Position numbers and translations under genes: made by a program
Shown: positions 27,529-39,967 of the stretch, piece after piece
Layout of the letters: the number at the start of each line of letters is the position of its first letter
Numbering within the stretch: the first letter of the stretch is position 1
From: Lates calcarifer
Lineage: Eukaryota > Chordata > Actinopteri > Centropomidae
Length of the DNA: 64,000 nt
Reading direction: 5' to 3'
Assembly: GCF_001640805.2 (NCBI RefSeq)
Contig: NC_066837.1
Span: 27,094,789-27,158,788, forward strand
Notes under the pieces: generated by a model
Databases searched by the model: none
Seen by the model: the letters and a program-made list of their open reading frames with translations, nothing else
What the model was told of the DNA's origin: nothing

Positions 27529-30500
27529 ATGGATAAAATGCAGCCCAACCGGATTAAAATCACAGATCTGAATTCACACCTCACATGCCCACTGTGCGCT
27601 GGTTACTTAATTGATGCTACAACTATCGTAGAGTGTCTGCACTCCTGTAAGTTTCCTCACACGAAAGCATAACATTACATGCATGCATACTGTTTCTGTT
27701 AACCCCAGTGACAAATTAGCATAGACCTCACAGCGTTCTGCATATTGAACAGACCTCCTGCATGCCTTGTGGTTCTGAGGATGGGAGTGTGATGTTGAGT
27801 CATGCTCTGTGATCTCACCTCAATGCTCATTTTTTAAAGTTAGGAGGTCTACAGTCAACATCTGTGTGCACAATAACAGTGTAAAGCATGTAAAACAGCA
27901 TTCAGGTTTTTGTTGACACTGCATGTGAGGTGTTGATTCTGCTTTGCTGTAACTATGGAGGACAGGTGATGTATTCGATTAGATGATATTTTAATGTCTT
28001 CAGCCTTTCAACAGTCACAATGACTACTGTTTTACATTAAATTGCAAGGGTCCATGATACTGAGTCCATGAACTATGCTTTCACACTGATGACGACGTAG
28101 TGTTTTAACTTCTGTCTGTGTCCTCTCTCTCTGTATAGTTTGTAAAACATGCATCGTCGCCTTCTTGGAGACAAATAAGTTCTGTCCTCGATGTGATGTC
28201 CAGGTTCACAAGACGTGTCCACAGCTCAGCATCAGGTAACTAGGAATGGTTTGCATCAGGTTGTTTTTAAAAAGCACATCTGAACTCAATGTGGATCATT
28301 CCTAACATTGTAAAACGTTCTCTCTTTTTTTTCCAAGAGCGGACAAAACTCTACAAGATATTGTATATAAGCTTGTTCCCGGGTTATTCAAAGGTAAGAC
28401 CTGCTTGAAGCTGTAACTGCAACAAATTATGACTCTTAGTCATAGTGTTTGTATTGTGTTTTCCTTTTATCAATGCATTTCTCCTGAAACTAGATGAGAT
28501 GAAACGGAGGCGGGACTTCTACGCAGAGAATCGTGTGCTGGAACCAGGGGAAGTGGTGGAGACATTTAACATAGCAGAGGATGAAATCATCAGTCTGTCC
28601 ATACAGTTCTATGAGAGGAACAAGTGAGTCACTCGTTTCTAGTGTTTACCAAAAAATAGTGGCGTAAATTCTTAATATTGGGTTTGTTTATGGGATAGTC
28701 GCTGCTGATGCAGGTGTTAAAAAAATGGAAAAAAGAAATGAAATTATCTGGTCATACACTGAGCAAAGGATGAAGTAGAATGATTTAAATATGCATTCAA
28801 GAGTCGTTAAAGAGAAATAAGTCATGGGAATAAGACCTGTGTAAACACTGTATGAGATACGCTCTGAAAAAAGCATGTTAAACCTGCAGTACATCTCACA
28901 GAATCTGATTTTCTCTATGTGTGGATAGAATGGTTCATTATTGTTCAACACCTTTCCTTTGTATTGAATATTTCCCTGCAGAAACAATGAGAGGCAGCGT
29001 TCAGAGATGGAAGGAGACAAGGTAAAAACTCATTTTGGTTAAGAAACAAAGTTGGGTAAAGCAGCAGCTGAAGCCTACACACTACATGTTTAAATGTGGT
29101 TTTCTGGTCTTCGCCCTGGATTTATGTGTCCCCTCTCTACTCGTTTCTTTGTTCTCAGTCCAACGGTAAACGCTTCCTGCAGTGCCCAGCAGCCATGTCC
29201 GTCATGCACTTAGCAAAGTTCCTCCGGAGCAAGATGGACATTCCTAACAACTATCGGGTAATTAGACATGACTCACCCACACACAACAACACTTCACCTT
29301 ATTGATTATATAGCAAGCTACAAGGTTTAGGCACACTAATATAAAATACCGTGTAAAAGCACTTTTAACTCTAAAGTAACTTAATCACAACCGCAAATAC
29401 TGCTACAGAGGTGGGTCATATTGGGTTGCTAGCATTTGTGAGCTATAAAAGAGCTCTGGCAGTTAGCACTCTGATATGCGAGCTTTGTGTGCAACATGAT
29501 AACAGAAGTCCAAAGGGACCAAATCATCCAGTATGTGCCTGAGAGACATTGCTTCAAAGTGCTTGAACATGTCAAAATGAAAAGAGACAGACTTAATATA
29601 AAAACGTTACATGTTGGAACAAACAAAATGATGTGATGGATACAATGTACAACAGTTTGACAAGTGCTGGTAGCTGGTATTAAGTAGACCTGAGTGTACA
29701 TATATACACAGAGTGCTAGCCTTGTGGTCACACTTTAAATATCTTAAATTAGTTATTATTTATGCTGTGTTGTGTATTTATAGTGGTTAACAAGTGAATT
29801 TTAATTAGCTTGATTGGCTGAATTAGAGTTAGTATAGAATATTATTTATATGTAACTGCCAACAGTGGTGGCCTTGGAGCCATTTTGTCACCAGCTTGCA
29901 GAAGCCTCTGTGTTTGTTCCGATCAAGTTGGAGACATGATCACTGAGATGACCAAATGTCCTCCAGTTGGAAATCCAATTATGAGCCTGACGTGAACATT
30001 TTTCCCACTCAGCTGTTCATAATTATGTATTATATGATGTGAATGTGGTGGTTAGCCAGCATAGACAATACAGGGGCTCCTGGAGCTGGCTCACTTAATG
30101 CAAGGAATGCAGCCTTTATTACAGATATTAGTTGCACCTGTGCTTTTTCTGCCATAACATACCCAAATGTCTGCTGTGAAAAAGGCCTACAATATATAAT
30201 AATAATAATAATGATAATAATAATAATGAACACCTTTTACCAATTTGTGAACATTCACTAACTGTAGTTCCCACGAATCTTTGGAATGTTGTTGATCAAA
30301 ATGAACTAAATTATCATTTTATTGATGTTAAAATGAGTTGCTACAGGTTGGTAGCTTGCCCTTGTTACGCTCAAAATGTGGACAGAAAACCCCAATTATC
30401 ATTATCATAGGCTTTTTACAAGAAGAAAAAATCACATCACCAGACAACCTCACATTATTCTGACTTGGAAGTGTTCATACGGTTTTCCAAGAAATGAATG

Positions 30501-33217
30501 AAGAAATGATTAAATTCCATGTATTCCATCGGGGGCCGATGTGAATGCTTTTTCCTACTCGAAAGGCTCATAACCTGTCCTGTACAATATGGAAGAAATT
30601 TGACATTAGACACAGTTCCACTATCAACACCTGATTCTGTGTAAAGGTGGAAAGGTCAGATATTGTATGCCAAGCAGCAGTTTAATGTAGCCTTTAGAAA
30701 GACAGTGAGTAAGATTACACAATGGGAGAGTCACAGTATTCTTAACCTGTCTTGGTTTTCCGTCAGTCATATGATGATATGATACATTATAAACTGTACA
30801 TAACTGGAAACTTTTGAATGGGTCAAAAACATTGTAATGCTTCATTCAAGTCATGCGGGAGCATTGTCAAGACGGTTTGTCATTGCAAGCAATATGTACA
30901 GGTGAGAAACACTGATGCTAAGAGAATTGGCTCCAGTGTGTCTTCCAGTGCAGCACTTTCTGTTTTGGCTTTTTCTCTCCTCTTCCCTTTTATAATACTC
31001 CTTGATCAATAAAAGTGTTGTGTATAAGTTTACAAGTACAGTAGTAGTGACAAGCTTCAGGTAGAGACACAAAGATTTAGCAGCATGTTTTAGCTTCTCA
31101 GAGACACACGTGATAGAAACCTTCTCATTCAGTAGTAAATGATGCTGCTAGAACATAAGCTAGCCTGGAACCACCACCAGCAGCTGCAGCAGCACAGCAG
31201 CAGCACGTTTGCCAGTAATAGGTCAATATTCAAGTAAAGCAGGGATGGCAGCCAGCTGATGTCTGCTGTACTGATGATGTTGAAATCTGTAAAATTTCGA
31301 GAACTGTCTGTTTAAATGCATTTTTATTAGTATCATAAGTTGATAGACTTTTCTAACTTGCAAACAGGAATGTTACTGGGGTGAATCGAGTGAATGTTGT
31401 CACAGCATATTGGCAGCTGCAATTTAAAAAAATTGGAAAAGCCTTAGAAAAACTGGTCAAAATTTTATTGGAATTTTCATTTCACTTCACCATGGTAAGC
31501 TGAAGCCTGCCTTTCTCGCCTTGATAAATATGAAATGTGAGGCGATGAGCTGCAGATGCTGTTCCTCCCATAGCGTTGCCTCTATATGGTGTGACTGTCT
31601 GTTACAGGTGGAGGTGTTGTACGGGGATGAGCCCTTGAAGGACTACTACACACTAATGGATATCGCCTACTTCTATGAGTGGAGACGAGTGAGTGGCATC
31701 TTTGAATTCTCTTGAGCATGCATGTTTTTTGATTTATTACACACAGTACCAGGCAGTTTATGGGAGTGTTCGTGTAAACCCATCCCTGTCAACCTGTGGA
31801 TGGATGGATGTTTGGGGCTGGAGTTGTTGGGAAACTCAGTCAGCAGCCACATAACACATCTTTTTTCTCTTTTGTGCAAGAAATGACCAAATTCTGATCA
31901 TTAGTTTTCACCATGTCAGTGTTTGTTCTGAGGATTTGATTTTCTTAAAACATAAAATATTTTTGCTGTTTAAAAAAAAAAAAAAACAACACAATCACAA
32001 TTTGAATTAATGAGCTAAATAGGCAACATCACCAGTATGGTCCCTCATCATGCTGACATGATGCTGAAAACATGTATGTCCTTTTGAAATGAACTTTTAG
32101 TCTGCTGCTAATTCATTTTTTGTTGTTTTTTATTGTTTGTTTACATTATATCTGGTTGTAATGGTTTTGGTTTATAATTCATATCGCTGCTTCAGTGGCA
32201 GTAAAAAAAAAGAATAGGTTCATCTTATCAAATGTGTTCCTCTCGAAGCAGCTCTTGCTGATATTAAGCTCCTTCTTTGTCACCTGTCCTTTGGTAACAG
32301 AAACAACTGTAATAAATTGACTAGGTTATAGTACATATAAGGCTGGTGGCATTCTTAGTTGTTATTATCAACAAATCCCACAACAAGACCAACTGTGTGA
32401 CCAGTCGTGTCCAACTCTTACTGCTTCCCTGCCCTGTCTGTGGCTCTGGGCCTCAAACCCATTTATTTGCACTGAAGACGTGATGTGTTTTTAAAGGCTC
32501 AGACATTTTTAACAGGTAGGCACTGTAGTTACTAGAAAACTTTACTCAAACAGGAGTAAACATTGCATTTGTTGGGGACTATTTTTAGCTGTGGATGAAT
32601 ACACATTTGGTTCTAGTAAGAATTTCTTGCAGCAGGATGTTGTGTGTGGGATTGCAGAGTGTGTGTTCATGGTAATGAAGGAGCATCTCACCCAGTGCCA
32701 TGGTGTGATTCACTGATGTCTTTTTCATAGTTTTAATAACAGTGGAGTTGTATGGTACATGAGAAATAAGGTACATTAGGCTCAGGTTTTTCTTTCTTCT
32801 GTCAGCAGTCTTAATGGTGTATGTTCCTCTGTGTAGACTGGACCTATCCCCCTGCAGTATCTAGTCAAACCCACCCGGAAGCGCAGGAGGCCGTCCCAGT
32901 CTGCTGCTCAGGGCCACTCTGATGGTGTCAACACAAGCCCAACGTCGGAGAGCGACTCCCAGAGTGACAAAGTCCACAGTCCTGCTGCAGCCCAGCCGCC
33001 CCGAGCTTCTACGCAGTCCAGCCCCGCGGCTCACAACCCCTCTCCCGCCATCCAAAGCTCCAACGGTACCACTGTGCCCAACAACACTCAGCGACACACT
33101 CTCGCCTCCAAACAGGGCGCCAGCGCTCGCAAGGTGACTGTCAACGGCACCAGCTCTGGGGCTGGCAAAGACGAGGCGAGGGGAGGCGACAAAAGTGGTT
33201 TGCCCCCGGCAACCTAA
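27529..33217 (+). CDS. pcgf2: Polycomb group RING finger protein 2 (Mel-18-like)
   Basis: Core subunit of a PRC1 complex, partner of RING1/RNF2 in histone H2A ubiquitination; nuclear. Eight coding exons: 27529-27646, 28139-28235, 28338-28393, 28494-28623, 28982-29021, 29159-29257, 31608-31688, 32837-33217 (333 aa). RING C3HC4 ligands are C20, C23, C36, H38, C41, C44, C55, C58. Next come [15 protein letters not shown] and EMKRRRDFY. The RAWUL domain has [20 protein letters not shown] and [16 protein letters not shown] basic RKRRR follows, then a Ser/Pro/Thr-rich tail ending [10 protein letters not shown], like PCGF2/BMI1 C-termini. The start could instead be the second ATG (27538). PCGF2 is chosen over BMI1 because of its neighbours; sequence alone fits both. 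Introns at 29258-31607 and 31689-32836 hold only simple repeats. Confidence 0.92.
29258..31607. other. pcgf2 intron 6 (coding numbering)
   Basis: 2.35 kb intron, AT-rich, with no coding content recognised. It contains an (AAT)n repeat at 30197-30229. Confidence 0.7.
30197..30229. repeat. (AAT)n trinucleotide microsatellite
   Basis: About eleven units with one G interruption, inside a pcgf2 intron. Confidence 0.9.
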
Positions 33218-34025
33218 CGTGTGAAAGGCAAGCAGGGAGGACAGTGTTTGAATTGCTCCCTTTCTTTCCTCAGAGCAAAAAGTTTGAGTTCTCCTTCTGG
33301 ACAAAATGGAGGCCAGATTACTGTTATCACCTTTCAACAGGAAAGACTGAAAAGTGCAGCCAAATAGACACTTGTATGTATGTGCGTGTGTGTGTTTATG
33401 TGTGTTAGACTAGAACAGTGCACACATACAAACTGTACAGTATGTATCAAATGTGAGCATGTGTGCATACATATGTATAAACTTATCTTTTATACAAGAT
33501 ATTGTAATCGTTTTGTATTGTATATGCAGTGGGTCTGTTTCATTTCCATAGTTCTTTCAACATTGATTTGGCTTTTATAAAATGGTGACAAAATGCTGAA
33601 AGGCATTGCAGTGCACATCACTGCAGAAGTTGGATGTAAAGGAAAAAAAAAACCTAATCCTTGCCTTTGAACAGTCATGTTAATAACTGCTGTATAAATG
33701 TCCAGTAAAAGCAACTGCTCATCAGGTAACACACATACATTAAGCTGTTGATGCACTTTGTTAAGGTCAGATTACATAACCCAAACCATTAAGTATTTTC
33801 CAACAGGAGAAGCATTTATATTTACAGAACTCTAAGCACTACCATGCTTACAAGCAGATGTTTGTCATAAGACTGTGTTCCTTCTCTCATGGCAGTCGAA
33901 GAACTCAAAAGGGATTTGAATATTCGGCCATGTATGTTGTAGTTCCATCATTTTCAACATTCCTTTTGTTTCTTTTCAACAAACAATGATACTTTTTTAT
34001 CAGCCATATGTGCATGTTTTAGGTC

Positions 34026-34031
34026 AATAAA
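34026..34031 (+). terminator. pcgf2 poly(A) signal AATAAA
   Basis: Canonical hexamer 0.8 kb after the stop codon, followed by a T-rich stretch. Confidence 0.7.
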
Positions 34032-34498
34032 ATGTTTACTTACTAGGTTTTTTCTGACCCGGCTGTGCTGTTTATGATTCCTTCATTAATTGATGTGTTT
34101 ATTAAACTGTGTAAGCCAAGAGTAAATTTTGGAAATTTTAAATACACAGCCAGCAATGGGGTAGTTCTGTTTCAGACCAAAACACAATTATGTAAATTAT
34201 TCAAATTTTATCTTTACACTTGTATATTCAATATATTTAACCACAAAAGTCAGAACTTTCACACTCTCATCACCATGATTTGATACAGTCTACACCTCAG
34301 TGGCTCTTGCTTAGCTGTGTAATGGATGATACATACGATAGGAGTGTTCTCTCTGTGATCCACCCTAAAGGTCCAAAAGAGCTAGGCTGGTTGACATGTT
34401 CAACATTTTATCAAAATGTCTTTCACCAAAAGCTACATATATAATATCACATTTCAGTATCTATTAGAGGCAGCTGTTCTGTCAATGGATTTGCCAGC

Positions 34499-34660
34499 TC
34501 TGAGGCCTGTCCTACGAAGATTTGCAGTTAGCACGGTAACTTTGGGTTTAACTCTGGGTTTTCAGTCTTATGACAGTGGTTCACTTCTTGTCGCAGTAAA
34601 TCACCATGGTAACTTATGCTGCTCTGGGGTAGGTTAACTTCAGTGGATGGGATCAAAACC
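34499..34660. mobile_element. MITE-like DNA transposon relic
   Basis: The stretch with CCTGTCCTACGAAGATTTGC, GGGTTTAACTCTGGGTTTTC and CACCATGGTAACTTATGCTG resembles, from memory, a dispersed teleost MITE (consensus near 'ctacgaag...ttaactctgggtt...caccatggtaactta'). The family name is not certain. It contains no ORF. Confidence 0.5.
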
Positions 34661-35059
34661 TGTCAACAACCCAACTACTGACCAATCAGATCACTGGAAA
34701 ACTAGCGTCATCATTTCGTCAGGATCCTGACAGGGACAGTTTACAATAAAGTGACAGATAAGAAAGATATTTTTTTTTAGCTCTGTGGAATCATTTTGTT
34801 CCAGTCCATATGTCCACAACAGAGCTTCTAACAGAGAGAGAGAGTTTGTCACACTAAATGATCACATACTTACTATATCTGTATTTTGATTGAACAAAGA
34901 TGTTTTTAACCACGCACTTTTGAATATATCCCATGATTATAAAATTTTCAGTCAGATTGAGCTCATCTGACATGAACTCTCCTCTCTGCTTTGGCAGCAG
35001 AAACAGTCTGACATCACATATTCTGGGACCGAAACAACATGCAGCTGTTCACATCAAAA

Positions 35060-35245
35060 GTTAATCGGGCCGATTATCGGCCTAAATCCTCCTCTCGATT
35101 AAAGTCAGCAAAGGCCCGGTTATCGGTCGGTTCTTAACGATTTTCTTGCTGGATTCTCCTGATGTGTGTGTTGTATTAAGAGTGATTTTACTCTCCCCGA
35201 GCTGTTCTCAAGACTACTGGGGCTGCCCCGATAAATATTAATCAT
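35060..35245. mobile_element. Possible 'TATCGG'-type dispersed repeat relic
   Basis: Contains CCGATTATCGGCC, GGTTATCGGTCGG and GGGGCTGCCCCGATAAATAT, a word set seen in a dispersed fish repeat. Ends and class cannot be fixed from the window. Confidence 0.35.
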
Positions 35246-35746
35246 GTTCAATATTTGCAACCTAATATCCTGTTGTATGGGAGTATACAGAGAGCCGCGG
35301 ACGCACTCTGTAGATTGTCGCATGGAACAGACGGCAAGTTTAAAGACAGAAGCACAACGAACAAGAGACGTCGTCATCCGCCATGTTTACTTACTCTGTA
35401 TGAAAAGATCCAGACAACAAAGCAGTGACTACTTCTTAATTCTGATATCAACATGAAATCTATGTTAACCTTTTAAATGAGAGAAAGTGCTCACTACATG
35501 TTGTCTCCTCTTGTCTCAAGAATGCCAAGGGTAGAATTAACACGCCTCTCAACAAAAACAAACATTTATTGGTTACTTGCAGTAATTGATATTTACTGAT
35601 AGGTCTACCTAACTGGCAGCTCAGTGCAGATACTGTACTTTTCTTAATTTAAATGAAGAAAAACATATGAACATGTATCCCAAAGGTAAAAAGGGAAAAC
35701 AATATGGCATTTTCATTTATTAAATATTTGAGGCTTCATATGAGGA

Positions 35747-35985
35747 GTGTGTTGTAGGGGACTCTGCTCTATCACTCTTTCACTCTGTCTGTATGGAATT
35801 AACTTATACATCCCTCCATGCACACATTTCTACTCTTCTACACAGACAGTTTTCTCTTTGCCTGAATACTATCACATCCCATCTAGAACAACTTTCTTTT
35901 TTGTATGGACTGCTAGTATTCACCATATTATGGTCTAGACCTGCTCGTGATTTGGTGCTATATAAATAAAATTGAACTGAATTAT
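35747..35985 (+). mobile_element. Retroelement 3' tail ending in GCTATATAAATAAAATTGAA
   Basis: The end GGTGCTATATAAATAAAATT followed by GAACTGAATT is a very common 3' terminus of teleost non-LTR retroelements. No reverse transcriptase remains. The 5' limit is a guess. Confidence 0.6.
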
Positions 35986-36293
35986 TTGCAACATTGTCCA
36001 CAATGGCTTAATACATCCACATATACTAAAGGGACAGCAGTAGACAAATCTGTATCATCTCACAGCATATCATATTACCAACCCTACACTTATGTTGTAT
36101 TTCCCATATACAACAACCTCACATCTACTCTCTTCTTCGTCATGCTAGATTTTCTGACAAGATTGAGCTATGTGACGTGGTCAGTCATGTTGTGTATGCT
36201 GGTTTAGTGGAGTGCACTGATCTACAGCAGCAAACTTTACACGCTGCATCTACATCTCCCAAACCAAAATTGACTGGCAATAATCCTCCTTAT

Positions 36294-37580
36294 TTAAGAG
36301 TCAGTTTGTTCATGTAGTGTAGCAGATACAATGAAGTCCTGCTTGTGTGTGCCATCACAGTAAGGTGGGTTGTTGGTGTATTTACAGCCACACAACCAAG
36401 CAGTGGTGTCTTTCTCTGGGACAAAACGTAGAGGCATCAGACCTGGGGCTTTGAGCTTGTGGGCTCCATCGCAGAAAGGCTGAAATATAATGATGAGATC
36501 ACAGAATACAAAGGCTGTGTATTAATATAGGTTTTTTGTTTTTTGTATACTTTGACAATGTTACAGATAGTTTTACCTGTTTCTTGCTGTGTCCACAGGT
36601 GCACCACGAGTAACGCTTTCCACCAACAAGCTCCACTTTGAAAGGCTTCTTAGAGGCGATGAAAGGTTCTGGAGGGAGTGTAGAGAGCTGCACCTGTGGA
36701 CAGTACCACAGAGAGTACTCCATTTTTAAAAAAAATATATGTTGCAGCATTGTAAGATTAAAATCATACAGCATTCTTGTAATATGGTTAATGAAGTTTG
36801 AATATCCCAAGTAACAGGCAGCTTTACCCAACATTAACCTGAGAAAAATCTAATTAACTAGAACCAGGGAAAGCACCTGTATTAGTGATCTGGGCCTCTG
36901 AGCAGTAGTTGATTAAAAGGCCCTGTCAATCCACACACCAGGTGGTAAATATTTCATCTCATCAGACCTCTTTTCTAGCTGAGGATGGGTTGAGCTATAG
37001 TGACAATATGCTGCCCAGCAAACTCTATGTTCTCAAAAGAACTGTCCTTTTTCATTTTGACATGTCACATTCAGAAAACACAGGTGTAAATAATGTAAGT
37101 AATGATGACTGGATTCAATTTGGCTGCTTCAGTGTCAGAGTCCTGGTGAGGTGCACACTGGCTCATTGTCACACTAGCATGACTTACTCTTCCTACTAGG
37201 ACTGGTCAAAATGTCAATCAATATCAGAGCTGTAGGATAACGGTTCCCCAGTGTAACGAATGTAACATGAGTGACGTCAGTCGAGCCCAGACAATCCAGT
37301 GGAGATGTCTGATCAGGGTATGACTGAAAACACCTGTGGATGTGCTTTCGTGTTATACAGTGTACAGTTAGATAACAATGTACAGTTTAGATAATACAGA
37401 GTTGGTGTATTTAACATTACAACGAGATAACTTCAGACACATTGGTACTACTAACAGACTCAGTCTCACAATACCACATTTACAAAAGTTTACCTTGGAA
37501 GTTGTCGTAGCTGGTAACCAAGGCTGCCTCAAGGTTAAACTAATCCATATGTGGTCTAATTTAGTCACCAACGTGTTCAT
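36294..37580 (-). CDS. cisd3: CDGSH iron-sulfur domain protein 3, copy A
   Basis: Small mitochondrial-matrix protein of the MitoNEET family (Miner2 type) with two CDGSH 2Fe-2S sites. Three coding exons: 37494-37580, 36577-36693, 36294-36479, all phase 0; 129 aa (human 127). Site 1 is CTCGHSKKQPFCDGAH and site 2 CGCKYTNNPPYCDGTH, each with three Cys and one His ligand. The N-terminal 29 residues (MNTLVTKLDHIWISL...) should be the presequence but are poor in Arg. The start is fixed by a minus-strand stop upstream with no other in-frame ATG. The segment KKPFKVELVGGKRYSWC is closer to human CISD3 than copy B. It is convergent with pcgf2, as in human. Intron 1 (36694-37493) shows nothing recognised. 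Confidence 0.93.
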
Positions 37581-38619
37581 GTTTCCACTGCCAGCTAACA
37601 CAACCTCTGCTAGCTGCAGCTCAAAGTCACGCACAGTAATGCACGTGACTCAACGAGAAGCGACAACAGTCTGAAATACGTAACGGCTACAGACAGTTGG
37701 AGGTCAGTCAAGCAGAAAAAGCAAAAATTAACAGGAACTCTGGGAAAAGGTGCAGGATTTTACGGGCTGCCGGCCGCGCTCACCGAGGCGACTGTAGGAA
37801 TCACTTCCTTTAAAATCACATGATTAAAGCTAAGCCAATAAGGAGGCGGATATTAGTTCGCGGCAGATTGAATTGAAGAGATTTGGAGTAATTGACAGAA
37901 ATGAAAATAAATAAATAAAAACTCTACAGGATTTTTCAGTTTCTTACTTACTTACTTTCAGCTACTACCGAAGACAGAGATTATGTCTTTGGTATTTTAT
38001 TCTGGAAATTTTTGGACCTGTACTGCTACTTACACAATTTCAACCGTTTCATGCATGAATTATGAAATCCTCAGTCAGGATTTTTTTTGGTATTGTAACT
38101 GAATTTGTATTGTATTTGTATTGTGTACTTAACAAACCAATCAATGAAATTCTGTATTATGTTAAAATAATAAAATGATATGAATTTCTAATAATGTTAA
38201 ACTAATGTGTTCACATATTTTTATACTGTTCAGCGCAGTGTAAAAACATTGAACCGTTGCTCCTGACTCCTTAGATTCTCAGCATCCTCAGCTCCACTGT
38301 CACTACTGCATTTGTCAATACTTCTTTTTCTGGCAGCCATTCATCATCACTGCCATTAGCATCATCCTCATCTGACTCAGGTGGTATCTGCTCCACTATC
38401 CTGTACGTCTTTCTATCATGTGCTGCACTTGAGCTCTACAAAATATAAAAGACACTAAGTGTTGCTTTCATAATGGAACTAATCTGCATATCATTTTGTT
38501 TTTGTTACTAAAACTGCAAGTTACATTCTAATAACATGAAGCAGTAGATTCACAGCCCAAACAGATCCTGCAGATGAAGGATTTTCAACAAAGTCTGCTC
38601 TTTAATCCGCTGACGAAAC
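37581..38619. other. cisd3 copy A 5' flank and spacer
   Basis: GC-rich stretch at 37700-37860 is the likely promoter of copy A. The rest is AT-rich with no gene recognised. Confidence 0.4.
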
Positions 38620-38900
38620 AGCTGCTTCTCACTCACTCATTCTGTGCAATATTATTTCAAACTGTGCAATATCAGTATACAGTTCAATCTGCGTCTTTGT
38701 ATGTAGTCCTGTGTATATTGTTCTATTGTTGATATTTTTATTACATTGTCCTGTGTATGTTCTTGTTTATACTTTTATAAGATTGTCTTGTTTATATCTT
38801 GTTTGGTATTTTACTCTGGTATTTTTTACAATCCCTGCTGCTGGAACAATGTAAATTTCCCTGCTGTGGGACTAATAAAGGATTATCTTATCTTGTTATC
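38620..38900 (+). mobile_element. Retroelement 3' end with TTATC-type tail
   Basis: AATGTAAATTTCCCTGCTGT, then GGGACTAATAAAGGATTATC and a TTATC-like tail, is a familiar 3' end of teleost LINE-type or related elements. It is truncated, with no ORF. It lies between the two cisd3 genes. Confidence 0.6.
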
Positions 38901-39967
38901 AGTAATAGTATGAAATGTAGCTGAAATAGAGCCAGTGATGCATCATGTCCAATCTAGTGGATGGATGATTGTAATTTCCTCCTAATATAAAATCATTATT
39001 TGGAAATTTTACTGTACTAATCCTTAGATGTTACTTGATGTTTTAGTTTTTTTTTTTACCTGCAGGGGTCTCCTTCTACAGAAACATTGGCAAGTTATTC
39101 TCGAGCTCCTCAGCATTTATGGCCATCCATCAGTCATCTTAGTTTTGAGAAATTTACAAAAAATACATTGACTGGCCAATAGTTGGCAGCGTATGGAACA
39201 CTCTAGAGTCCAATGTGGTGGCTGATGTGCAATTCTACCATCAAAACCCATGCATTTACAAGAAAACAGCTTTTTAATAGCTGTCCTCTGCAGTGAGCAC
39301 TATGCCTGAGAGGATTAATTATATAATTTAATGTTATGAGTGTTTTTAAAGAAAATTGACAATGATTAAGTGCATAAAAAATAAGAAACACTATAAAAAC
39401 ATGATGCATGTGCATTGTTATGTTACTGACTGAAGTTTCCTGCAGGACAAAAGTATACATTACCTTTCCACACCTCATGTGAGAAAGTCACAGTCACAGA
39501 AAGTCAAGTAAAAATCAAGTCAAAAAATATTTTTGAAAAATCATTTTACATTTTAGTAAACTTGGACGGAGGACATGGAAAAATATGCAAATTAGGAGGA
39601 CAAAATGACAACATTTTCAGTTCTGTATGTGAAGGAGCCGCTTGGACCAATGACATGAGCATTCCTGCTGTTACCATGCTGCTATCACACAACGACAACA
39701 ATTTCATATGTATTATGCATTGTATAAGAATGTGGATAACAAAAAACCTAACTACAATAAGAATGCAATTTATCCAGACAAAATATCAGCCTGACAACAT
39801 GATAAATACACTGGCACACCTTCCTGACAAAGGCAAACATCAGCAAATATATTTCATTTTAATATGAGAGGTAATGAGTGTTTCACTGATACTGAATGAC
39901 AAATGATTCTGTTGAGACGAAATAAGGATTTTTCCCTATGAACTCCTTCAGACATCTTGAATGATGT

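Noticed and set aside
26733..27571. Overlapping open frames of 150-170 codons on both strands
   Set aside because: GC-rich upstream region of pcgf2 where stops are rare; no recognisable protein.
32861..33337. 158-codon antisense open frame
   Set aside because: Antisense shadow of the last pcgf2 exon.
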